Shown: positions 1 through 11,303, counted from the stretch's first letter. The stretch is DNA of 64,000 nt from Leisingera aquaemixtae (GCF_019801145.1 NZ_JAHVJQ010000013.1:1-64000), one strand, 5' to 3'. Program-made: numbers and translations. The notes: generated by a model not told the origin, from the letters alone.

Positions 1-116
1 TTGTCATGGCCGTAGGGCAGCAGGTCGCTGTCCGAAATCCCGATCTTCGCGCCAATCTCCTGGATCGGCTTCTTCTGCGCCTCACGCGCAATCTCGATGT
101 CACTCTTGTAGCTCAT
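1..116 (-). CDS. fhs: formate-tetrahydrofolate ligase, N-terminal fragment (runs off window start)
   Basis: Only the first 38 codons are inside the window. The translation opens with [20 protein letters not shown] and continues through an IGAKIGI...LLPYGHD stretch, which matches the highly conserved N-terminus of formate-tetrahydrofolate ligase (10-formyl-THF synthetase, ATP-dependent, one-carbon metabolism in the cytoplasm). An AGGAA ribosome-binding site lies just upstream of the ATG at 116. The catalytic core and ATP site are outside the window, so identity rests on the N-terminus alone, but that segment is very characteristic of the family. Confidence 0.85.
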   Translation of the reverse strand, partial: MSYKSDIEIAREAQKKPIQEIGAKIGISDSDLLPYGHD

Positions 117-271
117 GGCAAGGTTCCTGCTGAGTTTGCATACAATCGCCGGCACAGCGATGCCGGTTTCGCGATAGACTTAGCCAATATGCGGCAAATG
201 ACGCGCTTGATTTCCGACATTATCCCGCCTTGAAGCGGCGTGAGGTCTCTCGCAGGCCCCTCCTCGGTTCC

Positions 272-880
272 TTAAAGGAAACCCATTTCCCGGAAAGGGG
301 GCGCTTGCGGCACCCAGGCGCGCTGATCCGGAACAAACAGAGCCAACTCGCTGTCCAGCTCAAGGCTGCCGGGACGTTCCACCCAGGCGGTGATTCCCCG
401 CCGATTCTGTGCCGCAGGCTTGAAGCGGGCGCCAAAGCCTGCGCGGTCCTTCTCGATTTCCCGCCCGGGCAGCACGCAAGGGCGGTTTTCCATGTCCACC
501 GTCAGCGTCACCCCGTCCGGCCCCTGCAGGCGCGAGGACGGCGGCACAAAGGTAAGGTCCGGGATGCCGCGAAGCACGATGGTGGCGCCGAGATGTGCAG
601 GGTTCACGGTCTCCATCCCCATGTCCGCGGCAATCAGCGCCAGCTCCTCTTCCGACAGGATGGTCAACTGGCGCACATTGCGGATTTCGGTGCCCTCGGG
701 ATAGAGATTGCGCACCCGCACGCAGGAGGCGCGGTTTTCGCCTTGGTGGCGTTCCCCGGCAATGCCGCCAAAGCCCAGATCCAGCCGTTCCGACGGCACT
801 GCCTGCAGGCCGCTGCCTGCGGGAACATGGCCCAGCCAGGTAATTTGCCCTGTGTATTCCGTTTTCCGCAGCACCGGCAT
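272..880 (-). CDS. MOSC domain-containing protein
   Basis: A 202-residue protein. It carries the MOSC (molybdenum cofactor sulfurase C-terminal) signature: a Gly-Glu-Arg-His-Gln-Gly-Glu-Asn segment near residue 45, an N-R-P-C motif with the family cysteine near residue 133, and the R-R-G-I-T-A-W-V region near residue 160. MOSC proteins are thought to bind sulfur or the molybdenum cofactor and to act in metal-sulfur transfer. It is a stand-alone MOSC without the N-terminal beta-barrel or ferredoxin parts seen in YiiM/YcbX types. The ATG at 880 is the obvious start. It sits between fhs and ftsH with its own upstream gap, so it is probably a single-gene unit. The exact substrate is unknown. Confidence 0.8.
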   Translation of the reverse strand: MPVLRKTEYTGQITWLGHVPAGSGLQAVPSERLDLGFGGIAGERHQGENRASCVRVRNLYPEGTEIRNVRQLTILSEEELALIAADMGMETVNPAHLGATIVLRGIPDLTFVPPSSRLQGPDGVTLTVDMENRPCVLPGREIEKDRAGFGARFKPAAQNRRGITAWVERPGSLELDSELALFVPDQRAWVPQAPPFREMGFL

Positions 881-987
881 GTCAGCTCTCCCTCGCCAAT
901 AAGTCGTTGTGACGGGCGAGCATACAGGCAGAGCAGGCCGGGGCCAGACCGGTTGCGATGCTTTTTTGTGATCCAGGACAGCAAGAC

Positions 988-1027
988 TGCAAATAATAAC
1001 CCCCGGAGGCCAGCGGCTACCGGGGGC
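988..1027 (-). terminator. rho-independent terminator after ftsH
   Basis: A CCCCCGG / CCGGGGG stem (1000-1006 and 1020-1026) reads on the minus strand as a GC-rich hairpin followed by TTATTATTT. It lies 15 bases beyond the ftsH stop codon, as expected for the end of the tol-tilS-ftsH transcript. Confidence 0.75.
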
Positions 1028-1041
1028 AAATTCTTGGGAGA

Positions 1042-2955
<1,914 letters not shown>

Positions 2956-3009
2956 GGAAAGTTCTCCCTATCAGTAAGGCGCACCTCTCAGGCCGCCTGC
3001 GTTGTGCTT

Positions 3010-3037
3010 AAAATAAGGATCATTCGAGCAGGTTCAA
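3010..3037 (-). promoter_or_regulatory. candidate sigma-70 type promoter for ftsH
   Basis: On the minus strand TTGAAC (3037-3032) is followed after 16 bases by TATTTT (3015-3010), about 55 bases before the ftsH start. The -35 box overlaps the tilS stop codon. This is a sequence match only; it would let ftsH be transcribed apart from tol-tilS, for example under stress. Confidence 0.4.
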
Positions 3038-4287
3038 TGCGATAAAAGGGACGCAAAGAACTCTTCTTCGTTTGCCGCCGGTTCCGCCGCCCAGCCGTTG
3101 GCCATTCCGGCAACCGGCGCAGCGATCAGCTCGGGCCCGCGCCACACCGCCGGGCTGGTCTCCAGAACGGTGCCTGGCACGCCGGTTGCGCGCCAGGAAG
3201 GGCAGTTGAACAGCCCGTCGCGCCCCAGGGCGCGCACTTCGCAACCCTTTGCATCGCCTCCGAAAACCTTCCACCGGTCATCCCAGACCTGGCCGGGCAG
3301 CGCCGTGATGCGCTCGACCGCCTTGGCCTCCCGGCAGATCCAGATCTGCTTGGTGGTTGTCAGCAGATGGCAGCCCGAAACGGTGGCCGCGCCGCCGCCG
3401 CGCGCCGCCAGGACCGCGATCTCCATCGGCACCCGGCGCGGCGGATAGGGGGTGCCCGCCACCCATTGAATCGCCTTGACCAGCAGTCGGTAGCCGGTCT
3501 CGCTGGGCAGGGTGCGGAACTTGCGCTGGCACAGAACCACTGCGCCGGCCTGCACATGCGCCATGTCGCGGGCGGCCAGGAACACATACCAGTCCAGCGC
3601 CTCGCGCGCCTTGCTCATGTTTTCCGCAACCCGGGACAGAACCGTCGGCGTCAGCCCCAACGGCGCCAGCTCCGCCAGTGCGCGGCGCGCCCTCACCCGC
3701 TCATACCGGATATCGCTGTTGCTGGGGTCATCGCACCATTCGATGCCGCGCTCCTGCAGGTACTGGCGCAATTCGCGGCGGGTCACTTCCAGCAGCGGCC
3801 GCAGCAGGGTGACGCCCTTGTGGACACGGCGCGGCGCCATGCCGGACAGGCCCGCAACACCCGCCGCCCGCGCCATCCGCATCAGCAGGGTTTCCGCCTG
3901 ATCATCCGCAGTATGGGCGACACAGAGGATGGGAATGCTGTTGCGCTTGGCCCAGCTGCACAGCAGTTCATAGCGCGCCTCGCGGGCCTGGCTTTGCAGG
4001 TTGCCCTTGCCGGGGCCGTCCTCCCAGCGGATCACCTCATGGGCAATCCCCAGCGCTTCAGCCGCCTCGCCTGCCCAGCGGGCTTCAGCCGCCGCTTCCG
4101 GCCGCAGCCCGTGGTCGATGGTGGCAGCAAAAAGCTCAACCGGCTCATCCTTGAAGGCCTCGTGCATCAGATGCATCAGCGCCATCGAATCGCTGCCGCC
4201 GGACAGCGCAATGCCCAGCCTTCCGGTCTGCGCCGATTGGAACTGACTGCGAAGCAGTCCCAGGATATCGCGCCGCACGCCTGTCAA
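3034..4287 (-). CDS. tilS: tRNA(Ile)-lysidine synthetase TilS
   Basis: A 417-residue cytoplasmic N-type ATP pyrophosphatase that adds lysine to C34 of tRNA-Ile(CAU), giving AUA decoding. The PP-loop SGGSDS is at residues 29-34 and is followed by an ATIDHGLRPEAAAEA segment and a CVAHTADDQAETLLMR segment, both diagnostic for the TilS family. The start is a TTG at 4287 whose bases overlap the stop codon of the upstream ybgF gene (TTGA), so translation is probably coupled. Placement between the tol operon and ftsH is the usual alphaproteobacterial order. Confidence 0.95.
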   Translation of the reverse strand: MTGVRRDILGLLRSQFQSAQTGRLGIALSGGSDSMALMHLMHEAFKDEPVELFAATIDHGLRPEAAAEARWAGEAAEALGIAHEVIRWEDGPGKGNLQSQAREARYELLCSWAKRNSIPILCVAHTADDQAETLLMRMARAAGVAGLSGMAPRRVHKGVTLLRPLLEVTRRELRQYLQERGIEWCDDPSNSDIRYERVRARRALAELAPLGLTPTVLSRVAENMSKAREALDWYVFLAARDMAHVQAGAVVLCQRKFRTLPSETGYRLLVKAIQWVAGTPYPPRRVPMEIAVLAARGGGAATVSGCHLLTTTKQIWICREAKAVERITALPGQVWDDRWKVFGGDAKGCEVRALGRDGLFNCPSWRATGVPGTVLETSPAVWRGPELIAAPVAGMANGWAAEPAANEEEFFASLLSH

Positions 4288-5138
4288 GAACAGCCCAGCT
4301 TGGCCATTTCTGCAGTGGCGTCAGCTTCCTGCGCAACACCCGGAAAACGCACGCCGACTTCGGACAGCGTGACACAGGCCTGGTCGGTCTGGCCAAGGCG
4401 GCCCAGGGCGGCGCCCAGTTCGAACAAGGCCCTGGGGGCCACCGGGCCGGCAGAATTGCCGGTGAAGGCCGCCAGATAGGCCCGTGCCGCTTCGCGGGTG
4501 TCGCCCAGCCCGTCCAGCGCCTTGCCGCGGCTGAATTCAGCTGCGGGCGCCAGCGGGCTGCCCGGATAGGCCTGGTTGAAGGCCGCGAATTTCTCCGCAG
4601 CGTCCTGATACAAACCTTCGGCCAGCAGCGTTTCAGCAGCGTCAAAGTCGGCCTGCTCGCCAACCGCCAGCTCACCGCCTGCCGCCCCGCCGCCAACGGC
4701 GCCCGTGCCAGGCACGCCCGCACCGTCCAGGGCGGCCGGTCCGCCAATCGAGGGCAGCTCACCGCCGCCCAAAGTGGTGGTTTCCTTCAGCGCGCCGACA
4801 TCGCCGCCTTCCAGCTCGACCAAGCGGAACTCCAGATCGCCGATCCGGTTGGTGCCATCGGTCACGATCCGGTCGATCCGGTGCCCCAGCTCCTCGGTCT
4901 GCAGGGTCAGGCGCTGCAATTCGCTCTCAATCGCGGCAACCCGGTCCAGAACCGTATCGCCAGACACATCCACCGATGGCGCAGCAGTCGTCGACATCTC
5001 ACGCTTCAGCCGCTGGATCTCGACATGCAGAACGGTCAGCTCCTGGCGGACGTCTGCCAGCGTCTGCTGGTCCTGCGCTGCCAGCGGCAGCGGCAGCAGA
5101 ATCACGGAGGCCAAAAGAACAGTGCGCAGGCGTCTCAT
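4284..5138 (-). CDS. ybgF: Tol-Pal system protein YbgF/CpoB
   Basis: A 284-residue periplasmic protein. Residues 1-21 are a signal peptide (cleavage after a leucine-rich core and AAQ). Residues about 25-100 have heptad-like spacing typical of the trimeric coiled coil of CpoB, then a Gly/Ala-rich linker with GTGAVGGGAAGG, then three tetratricopeptide-like repeats (about 160-284) such as ADFDAAETLLAEGLYQDAAE. CpoB coordinates peptidoglycan synthesis with outer-membrane constriction through TolA in Escherichia coli. It starts 4 bases after pal ends and overlaps tilS by 4 bases, consistent with co-transcription with the Tol-Pal genes. Confidence 0.92.
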   Translation of the reverse strand: MRRLRTVLLASVILLPLPLAAQDQQTLADVRQELTVLHVEIQRLKREMSTTAAPSVDVSGDTVLDRVAAIESELQRLTLQTEELGHRIDRIVTDGTNRIGDLEFRLVELEGGDVGALKETTTLGGGELPSIGGPAALDGAGVPGTGAVGGGAAGGELAVGEQADFDAAETLLAEGLYQDAAEKFAAFNQAYPGSPLAPAAEFSRGKALDGLGDTREAARAYLAAFTGNSAGPVAPRALFELGAALGRLGQTDQACVTLSEVGVRFPGVAQEADATAEMAKLGCS

Positions 5139-5142
5139 GGCT

Positions 5143-5646
5143 TTACCCCGTCAGGCCGCCGGCCAGCACGGTGACCGCACGGCGGTTCTTGGCATAGCAG
5201 GCCTCTTCCGAGCAGATTTCCAGCGGGCGCTCCTTGCCGTAGCTGACCACCTTCATCCGGTGCCCCGCAACCCCTTGCGAAATCAGGTATTCCCGCGCGG
5301 CATTAGCGCGCCGGGCACCCAGTGCCAGGTTGTACTCGCGGGTGCCCTGCTCATCCGCGTGGCCTTCGATGGTGACCACATAGTCGGCGTTCTGGGTCAG
5401 CCAGCGCGCCTGGCCCTGCAGAATGCCCTGCGCCGCGGGCGACAGGGTCGACTGGTCCACTGCAAACAGCACGCGGTCGCCAATGGTCTGCTGGAAATAG
5501 GCCGGGCTTGCCGGATCCAGCGCCCCCGCCCCCAGTCCGGCGCCTGCGCCGGCACCGCCGTTTGCCGTGTCATCCCACCGGTTGTTGCTGCAGGCCGCCA
5601 GGCCCAGAACGGCAACAGCCGCTACTGCCAATTTCAAACCGCTCAT
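5143..5646 (-). CDS. pal: peptidoglycan-associated lipoprotein Pal
   Basis: A 167-residue outer-membrane lipoprotein. The signal peptide ends in the lipobox LAAC with the acylated cysteine at residue 19. The C-terminal half is an OmpA-like peptidoglycan-binding domain with the segments IEGHADEQGTREYNLALG and ARRANAAREYL, which include the diaminopimelate-binding Asp and Arg. Pal tethers the outer membrane to the wall and binds TolB. It lies 92 bases after tolB and 4 bases before ybgF. Confidence 0.96.
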   Translation of the reverse strand: MSGLKLAVAAVAVLGLAACSNNRWDDTANGGAGAGAGLGAGALDPASPAYFQQTIGDRVLFAVDQSTLSPAAQGILQGQARWLTQNADYVVTIEGHADEQGTREYNLALGARRANAAREYLISQGVAGHRMKVVSYGKERPLEICSEEACYAKNRRAVTVLAGGLTG

Positions 5647-5738
5647 ATCGTCTGCCTATTCCTTTTGCGTTTCTTGACCGGAAGTTAACACATGCCCGGA
5701 TCAGGTTCTATGCGGGTATCCCCGCCAAATTAATACTT

Positions 5739-7064
5739 TCAATTCTGCAGCGGCGACCAGGCCGGATCCGACGCCCCGTCCGGCGTCTTCACCGGTTTCA
5801 GGTTGCGCCCGGTGATGTCCACCGAATACAGCAGCGCCCGCCCGGCGCTGCCCTGGCTTTCACGGGTGAACATGATCACCCGGCCGTTCGGCGCCCAGGT
5901 CGGCCCCTCGTCCAGGAAGGAAGCGGTCAGCAGCCGTTCCTCGCTGCCGTCGGTGCGCATGACGCCAATGTGGAACCGGCCCTTGTTCTGCTTGGTAAAG
6001 GCGATCATGTCGCCGCGCGGCGACCACACCGGCGTGCCGTAGCGCCCCTGGCCGAAACTGATCCGCCGCGCCTCGCCGCCGCCTGCAGGCATCACATAGA
6101 GCTGCTGGCTGCCGGAACGGTCACTTTCGAACACGATCTGGCTGCCATCCGGCGAAAACGACGGCGCCGTCTCGATCGAGGGTGCAGAGGTCAGCCGGGT
6201 CTTAGCGCCGGTGTTGATATCCATCGAAAACAGGTCGGTGTTGCCGCCCTGGGTCTGCGAGTAGACAATAGTGCGACCGTCCGGTGCAAACCGCGGCGCA
6301 AAGCTCATGGTGCCGTCGCCGCTGGACAGCACCTTGCGCTGCACTTGGCCCACATCCAGCACATGGATCTGCGGAAACCCGCTCTCATAGCTTGTGTAGA
6401 GCACCCGGTCGCCGGTGGGCGAGAACCGCGGCGCCAGCACGATCGAAGCGCTGTTGGTCAGGTACTGCACATTGGCGCCGTCGTAATCCATCACCGCCAG
6501 CCGCTTGCGGCGGTCGTTCTTTGGGCCGCTTTCGGAGACATAAACCACGCGGCTGTCGAAATAGCCGCTTTCGCCGGTGATCCGGCTGTAGATCGCATCT
6601 GCCACTTTATGCGCCATCCGCCGCCAGCCGTCGGTGGTGCCGGTGAACTGAAGGCCGGTGCCCAGCTCCTTTTCGGCAAAAACGTCGTGGCCGCGGAAGC
6701 GCACTGTCAGCTGGTTGCCGTTCACGCTGACCGCGCCGGTGATCAGCGCCTGCGCGTTCACCGCCTTCCAGTCGGCATATTTCACCGGGCTGTCGAACCC
6801 TGTGACCTTGGAGATATGGGCGCTGGCCGGCACTTCCCGGAACAGGCCGGTGCCGCTCAGGTCCGCCGCGATCACCCGCGCGATCTGGGCGGCATATTCC
6901 GACGCCGCCGGGGTTTCGGGCACGAAATCCGGCACCGCATAGGGCAAGGGTTCGATCACGCCCTGGTCGATCTCGATTCGGAGCGGGCCATCCTGAGCCA
7001 TGGCCGCGCCTGCCCCTGCCGCCGCCGCGGCACCGATCAGAAGAGCTGCCAGTATTTTCCTCAT
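5739..7064 (-). CDS. tolB: Tol-Pal system protein TolB
   Basis: A 441-residue periplasmic protein. Residues 1-23 form an alanine-rich signal peptide ending AMAQ. The N-terminal alpha/beta domain (about 25-160) is followed by a beta-propeller of WD40-like repeats, seen as recurring F-S-P-D-G or F-S-P-T-G blocks (for example [30 protein letters not shown] and [15 protein letters not shown]). TolB binds Pal and is released by TolA. Its ATG overlaps the tolA stop by 4 bases, so the two are translationally coupled. Confidence 0.96.
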   Translation of the reverse strand: MRKILAALLIGAAAAAGAGAAMAQDGPLRIEIDQGVIEPLPYAVPDFVPETPAASEYAAQIARVIAADLSGTGLFREVPASAHISKVTGFDSPVKYADWKAVNAQALITGAVSVNGNQLTVRFRGHDVFAEKELGTGLQFTGTTDGWRRMAHKVADAIYSRITGESGYFDSRVVYVSESGPKNDRRKRLAVMDYDGANVQYLTNSASIVLAPRFSPTGDRVLYTSYESGFPQIHVLDVGQVQRKVLSSGDGTMSFAPRFAPDGRTIVYSQTQGGNTDLFSMDINTGAKTRLTSAPSIETAPSFSPDGSQIVFESDRSGSQQLYVMPAGGGEARRISFGQGRYGTPVWSPRGDMIAFTKQNKGRFHIGVMRTDGSEERLLTASFLDEGPTWAPNGRVIMFTRESQGSAGRALLYSVDITGRNLKPVKTPDGASDPAWSPLQN

Positions 7065-8206
7065 TTGATCCGCATCCTTTCAGGATTGAATGTCATCTCA
7101 ATATCACGCCATTGCGCGTATTTTTCAGGGGGAAGCTGAAACCCCCTCACCCCGCAGCGGATAATCGCCCGCCGGGCGGCCTCATAAGCCTGTTTCGCCG
7201 CCGAGGAAGATCCGCCGGTGCTCGACAGCATCCGGATGGAGCCGGTGTCAGGCTTGCCGTCCTGCGCCAGCGACACGCTGACGACAACCGTGGTCTTCAA
7301 CGCGTCCGTCGACAGCGATCCCACGTTCCAGCAGCGCGAGACTTCGACCCGCAGCGCATCCTTCTCGCCCAGGGTCAGCGGCGGGCCCGAGGGTTCCGGC
7401 GCCACAACATCGGCGCCGCCGGCCAGCGCTTCGGCGAGCGCATCCGCCACCGCAGAAGAGGTGTCAGACTGCTGCGTCTTCGCGGGCTGCTCCGGTTCCG
7501 CGGACTGCGCCGCTTCGGTCACCTGCGGCTCCGGCTCCGGCTTGGGCCGGGCGGGCCGGGTCTTGGGGCGCTTGGACACGGCCGGCGCAGCAGAGGCCGC
7601 GACATCCTCGCCCTCGTTCTCCTCGGTCACGATCCGGTCATTGGCCGCTTCCCGCGCGGTGGCTTCCTGTACGTCCTGCTCGGTCTCGGCACCTTCCTCC
7701 GGCGCGACCTCAGGCTGGACAATATCGTCGATCTTCGTGTCCGGCTCCGGCGGTGCCACCGGCTCCGGCGCCACACGGTCAACCGGGCGCGGCGCCGTTT
7801 CGGGGCGCAACTGCGGCACCAGCGAGGCCACTTCCGGCTCTTCCGCGGCAGAAGGCAGTTCAACAGGCACGTCCGGCTCCGGCTGCGGTTCCGGGCGATC
7901 TGTCACCTGCGGGTCCGGCGCCGCCGGGGCAACCGGTTCGGGCCGGGCAATCTCCGGTTCCGGATCGGCCTGCGGCTCCGGATCCGGCGCGGGCTGCACC
8001 GCGGCGGGCTCATTTAGCGGCGCAGGCTCCGGCGCCACTTGCGGCGCCTGGCGCTGCTGGCTCAGCTTCTCGAACTGCTCGGCGGAAATCAGCGCCACCT
8101 GCTGCACGTTGGACGGCAGGGGTTCGGACGGGAACCAGGCGCCGAAGACAACCCATCCCATCAGCAATCCGTGCCCGGCAAGAGAGATCTTGGTTCCGGT
8201 CTGCAC
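7061..8206 (-). CDS. tolA: TolA, envelope-spanning energy transducer
   Basis: A 381-residue protein with one N-terminal transmembrane helix (about residues 8-26), a long Pro/Glu/Ala-rich middle (about 50-270, many PEP and PEPQ units) and a folded C-terminal TonB/TolA-type domain (about 280-381, with [20 protein letters not shown]). The middle is low-complexity and probably extended across the periplasm rather than the helical domain of E. coli TolA. It couples proton-motive force from TolQR to TolB-Pal. The start is GTG at 8206. The gene follows tolR by 15 bases and overlaps tolB. Confidence 0.9.
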   Translation of the reverse strand: MQTGTKISLAGHGLLMGWVVFGAWFPSEPLPSNVQQVALISAEQFEKLSQQRQAPQVAPEPAPLNEPAAVQPAPDPEPQADPEPEIARPEPVAPAAPDPQVTDRPEPQPEPDVPVELPSAAEEPEVASLVPQLRPETAPRPVDRVAPEPVAPPEPDTKIDDIVQPEVAPEEGAETEQDVQEATAREAANDRIVTEENEGEDVAASAAPAVSKRPKTRPARPKPEPEPQVTEAAQSAEPEQPAKTQQSDTSSAVADALAEALAGGADVVAPEPSGPPLTLGEKDALRVEVSRCWNVGSLSTDALKTTVVVSVSLAQDGKPDTGSIRMLSSTGGSSSAAKQAYEAARRAIIRCGVRGFQLPPEKYAQWRDIEMTFNPERMRIK

Positions 8207-8221
8207 CGTCCGCGTCCCCGC

Positions 8222-8713
8222 CTACTGCCCCGTGCTGTCAGCTTGCCGCCCGTCCAAGGCCGGGCCGCCGGTATCAGTGACCAGCCCGACGTTGGAAAAA
8301 CCGCCCGCGTTCAGCGCACCCATCACCTGCATCACGTCGGCATAGGCAATCCGCCCGTCAGCGCGCAGGAACACCCGGTCCGAGGTCCGCTCTGCCGCAA
8401 TCGCCCGCAGCTTGGGCAACAGTTCGTCGCGCGCCACCGGCGTGGTCTGGATTTCCACTCCGCCCCCGGCGGTCATGGTGACGGTCAGCGGCTCCTCCTC
8501 ATCCCCGGGCAAGGCTCCGGCTGCGGTCTTGGGCAGCTCCACTGGCACGCCCACGGTCATCAGCGGTGCGGCCACCATGAAGATGATCAGAAGCACCAGC
8601 ATGACGTCCACAAAGGGCGTCACGTTGATCTCGGACATCGGCCGGCCGCGCCCGCGGCGGCGGCCCCGGCGGCGGTTGCCGCCGCCTGAAGGCTGCTGGA
8701 CAGCGGCACCCAT
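8222..8713 (-). CDS. tolR: TolR/ExbD biopolymer transport protein
   Basis: A 163-residue inner-membrane protein. Residues 13-24 form a strongly basic cytoplasmic patch of alternating Arg and Gly, then one transmembrane helix from about residue 34 with the conserved proton-pathway Asp at D36 (in NVTPFVDVMLVLL), and a periplasmic dimerisation domain to the end. The ATG at 8713 was preferred over an upstream in-frame ATG at 8773 because the latter lies inside tolQ and adds no family-like sequence. It starts 4 bases after tolQ stops. Confidence 0.94.
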   Translation of the reverse strand: MGAAVQQPSGGGNRRRGRRRGRGRPMSEINVTPFVDVMLVLLIIFMVAAPLMTVGVPVELPKTAAGALPGDEEEPLTVTMTAGGGVEIQTTPVARDELLPKLRAIAAERTSDRVFLRADGRIAYADVMQVMGALNAGGFSNVGLVTDTGGPALDGRQADSTGQ

Positions 8714-8717
8714 GGCG

Positions 8718-9413
8718 TCAGGAGTCCAGCTGGCGGCTGAGGATGGTGGCGAACTCATCGGCAAAGGCCTCATAGCCGCCGATGATGCGGTCGCTGTCCG
8801 CGCTCAGCTTGTTGTAGAAAACCACCGCCGGGATTGCCGCCAGCAGCCCCAGGCCGGTTGCCATCAGCGCCTCTGCAATACCGGGCGCCACCACCGCAAG
8901 GTTGGTGTTCTGCTGCTCCGCAATCTCGATGAAGGCGGTCATAATGCCCCAGACGGTGCCGAACAGGCCCACAAACGGCGCCGTGGAACCCACAGTTGCC
9001 AGCACCGACAGCCCGCCCTGCAGGCCCTCGGTCTCCTTGGCGATGGCGACATCCATCGACCGGTCGATGCGCGCCTGCGCGCCGGGGATCAGGCCGCCGT
9101 CGCTGCGGTGGCTGCGGCGCCACTCGCTCATGCCGGCCGAGAAGATCCGCGCTGCCTGGCCGGAGGGTTCGGCCCCCAGCCGTTCAAACAGCTCATCCAG
9201 CGGATTGCCGGACCAGAACGCCCGGTCAAAGGCATCCGCTTCCCTGCGGGCAAGACGGTAGTTGATGGTCTTCTGGATGATGATCGCCCAGGACCAGATC
9301 GAGGCCCCCACCAGCATCAGCATCACAAGTTTCACGGTTACGGTGGCCCGCGCGAAAAGGCCCCACATGGAGAAATCAATCTCCTGCGCCAGCGCCAGAG
9401 TTTCTGCTTCCAT
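8718..9413 (-). CDS. tolQ: TolQ/ExbB proton channel protein
   Basis: A 231-residue inner-membrane protein of the MotA/TolQ/ExbB family with three predicted transmembrane helices (about 18-40, 130-155 and 170-195). The segments LSVLATVGSTAPFVGLFGTV and GIAEALMATGLGLLAAIPAV are family hallmarks and form the ion channel with TolR. It leads the tolQRAB block, 106 bases downstream of ybgC. Length and hallmark residues are normal. Confidence 0.96.
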   Translation of the reverse strand: MEAETLALAQEIDFSMWGLFARATVTVKLVMLMLVGASIWSWAIIIQKTINYRLARREADAFDRAFWSGNPLDELFERLGAEPSGQAARIFSAGMSEWRRSHRSDGGLIPGAQARIDRSMDVAIAKETEGLQGGLSVLATVGSTAPFVGLFGTVWGIMTAFIEIAEQQNTNLAVVAPGIAEALMATGLGLLAAIPAVVFYNKLSADSDRIIGGYEAFADEFATILSRQLDS

Positions 9414-9519
9414 TCGCCTGCTCTACGGTTTTCCCGGCCGTTTATCCGGCCTTATTTGGCAAGACGCTAGCGCAGTTCAATGGCAAAGGCCAATAAAACA
9501 GGCGGGCAGGCGCCAATTG

Positions 9520-9903
9520 TTACCGCAATGCGCGAATCTCTGCCGGAAGCCGGGCCGGTTTGCCGCCCGCGGTGATGCATACGATGGTGACCTGGGCGCG
9601 GAACAACGGCTGGCCGTCGCGCGTGACTTCCTGATTCAGGATCATCCGCGCCGGTGTGACGTTGTGCATCGTGGTGGTGACCAGCAGCTCCTCGTCGAAC
9701 TTGGCAGGCGCCAGGTAATCCGCCTCGATCCGGCGCACCACATAGATCAGGCCGGCCTCGCGCATGGCGTTCTGATCCACTCCGATACCGCGCACCCAGT
9801 CGCTGCGGGCCCGTTCAATGAACCGCAGGTAATTGGCGTGATAGACGATCCCGCCCATGTCAGTGTCCTCGTAATAGACCCGGACGGGGAATTGGTGGTT
9901 CAT
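9520..9903 (-). CDS. ybgC: acyl-CoA thioesterase YbgC, tol-pal associated
   Basis: A 127-residue hot-dog-fold thioesterase. The motif YYEDTDMGGIVYHANY spans residues 10-25, with the catalytic Asp at D15 and the partner His at H22. YbgC proteins hydrolyse short- or long-chain acyl-CoA or acyl-ACP and are usually the first gene of the tol-pal operon, as here. The ATG at 9903 opens straight into the conserved domain. A 189-base gap separates it from thpR upstream, so a tol operon promoter may lie at 9904-10092. Confidence 0.93.
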   Translation of the reverse strand: MNHQFPVRVYYEDTDMGGIVYHANYLRFIERARSDWVRGIGVDQNAMREAGLIYVVRRIEADYLAPAKFDEELLVTTTMHNVTPARMILNQEVTRDGQPLFRAQVTIVCITAGGKPARLPAEIRALR

Positions 9904-10054
9904 TGCCTGCTCCTGTTTTCCGGCGGGAACTTATTGCAACTGGCAGAAAACCAACAGCGGTTTGTGCGCCAGCAACCGCCCGGCTGCAGCCCGGGCCGCG
10001 TCATGCTGCAAGCATGCCTCCGGCATGACCCGCCTCTATGGGGCGGCGCGATTG

Positions 10055-10064
10055 CCCCCCCCCC
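10055..10064. repeat. homopolymer tract of ten C
   Basis: Ten consecutive C in the ybgC upstream region, the longest homopolymer I noticed between genes. It could be prone to slippage, or be an assembly artefact. It lies about 150 bases upstream of the ybgC start. Confidence 0.6.
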
Positions 10065-10092
10065 GCGAGACTATGCGGCCCTAATCGCGCAA

Positions 10093-10635
10093 TCAGCGCC
10101 TCAGCGCATACTCCGCCAGCACATCATAGCGCGCACCACTTGGCGCCAGCGTGGACTGGAACAGGGCAAATGCCTCTGCTGCGCACTCCAGCCGGAAATC
10201 CGCCGCCTCTGCCAGATACCGTGCGATCTTTTCCACCTGCCCCGCCTCCAGATGCCGGGGAAAGCGTGCCAGCGTCACATGCGGACGGAACCGTTCGCGG
10301 GGCAGCTCAATCCCGGCCTGCCGGCAGGCGCCGCGGATCTGGCCGCGCAGCCCGGTCAGCTCAGGCGTCTTCTGCACCTCAGCCGCCAGCACCCGCGGCA
10401 GCTTGCCGCCAAAGGTGTCCAGCCCACGGAAGGTCAGCGTCAAAGGCGGCACGCTGATCTCCGCCAGCATCTGATGCAGAGCCTGCAGCGCTGCCTCCGG
10501 CTGGTCATCCAGGAAGGCCAGCGTCAGGTGCATGTTCTCTGCCGGCACATGCCGCCCGGCGGTCAACCCTTCTTGCACACGTTCCAGCGCGTCCAGGGCT
10601 GCATCAGGCAGGGGCAGGCCAACGAAGGCCCGCAT
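10093..10635 (-). CDS. thpR: RNA 2',3'-cyclic phosphodiesterase (2'-5' RNA ligase family)
   Basis: A 180-residue 2H phosphoesterase. Both catalytic H-x-T motifs are present: MHLTLAFLDD with H36, and RPHVTLARF at about residue 120. ThpR opens 2',3'-cyclic phosphates on RNA and was first known as a 2'-5' RNA ligase; its role in the cell is not settled. The ATG at 10635 shares one base with the stop codon of the upstream gene (TGATG), so the two are coupled. Length is typical for the family. Confidence 0.92.
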   Translation of the reverse strand: MRAFVGLPLPDAALDALERVQEGLTAGRHVPAENMHLTLAFLDDQPEAALQALHQMLAEISVPPLTLTFRGLDTFGGKLPRVLAAEVQKTPELTGLRGQIRGACRQAGIELPRERFRPHVTLARFPRHLEAGQVEKIARYLAEAADFRLECAAEAFALFQSTLAPSGARYDVLAEYALRR

Positions 10636-11303
10636 CAGGACTGAGGCTGCTCCGCCGCCGGCGCCTGCAGGCGCGCAAACAGGCGCAGGGCGTGGGATTT
10701 GTCCTGTGCCGCCACCGGCATCATTCGGTCGTAAGCCGCCGCGATCACGCCGGCGATCTCAGGGCGCAGGATGGTGGCGCCGGTTTCTGGCAGCACCGCC
10801 AAGGGCGAGGCCTCCGCAAAGGCGGCATCGCCCCACATCAGCGCCACCTGCACTGCCTGGGTCAGTGCCAGCGTCTCGGCCGGCATCTGCGCCATCGTGC
10901 CCTTCATCCGCAGGAATACAAACGCCGCCTTGATGCCGCCTTGTTCGTCAAAGCGGAAGGCGCGGTACTGGCTGGCGTCCGATTCCTTCAGCCGGGCGAC
11001 CAGCGGCTCAAGCCCAGGTATCAGCCGGTCCAGATCCGGCACTTCCAGCAGCTCGTCCCATTCGCGGAAGAAGAAGAACATCAGGTTCGAGCCCAGCTCC
11101 GGATCGGTTTCGGCCATCTGGTGGCCCGCTAGCGTCATAACCGCCTCCAGAGCGCCCTTGATGGTTTTGAGGGTCTCGTCCTGCACCCCGAACACGATCG
11201 GCGCCACCGGCCGCCCCCAGCGGGCAAAGGCGTAAGAGCCGTCATTGCGGGTGAACAGGGCTTCGATCTGCTCCGGCGTCAGGTCTGGCAGCTGGGCGGT
11301 CAT
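10635..11303 (-). CDS. conserved hypothetical protein, probable thpR partner
   Basis: I do not recognise this 222-residue protein. It has no signal peptide or membrane helix and is rich in Ala, Leu and Met, with an odd FFFFREWDELLEVPDL stretch near residue 90. The sequence before the ATG at 11303 (on the minus strand AGGAGACCCAT) has a good ribosome-binding site, and extending further upstream gives only Arg-rich low-quality sequence, so I use 11303. The stop overlaps the thpR start by one base, so it is likely co-translated with thpR. A soluble cytoplasmic role is likely but unknown. Confidence 0.75.
   Translation of the reverse strand: MTAQLPDLTPEQIEALFTRNDGSYAFARWGRPVAPIVFGVQDETLKTIKGALEAVMTLAGHQMAETDPELGSNLMFFFFREWDELLEVPDLDRLIPGLEPLVARLKESDASQYRAFRFDEQGGIKAAFVFLRMKGTMAQMPAETLALTQAVQVALMWGDAAFAEASPLAVLPETGATILRPEIAGVIAAAYDRMMPVAAQDKSHALRLFARLQAPAAEQPQS

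Noticed and set aside
5508-7139. A long plus-strand open frame opposite tolB.
   Set aside because: His/Arg-rich shadow of tolB with no family-like motifs.
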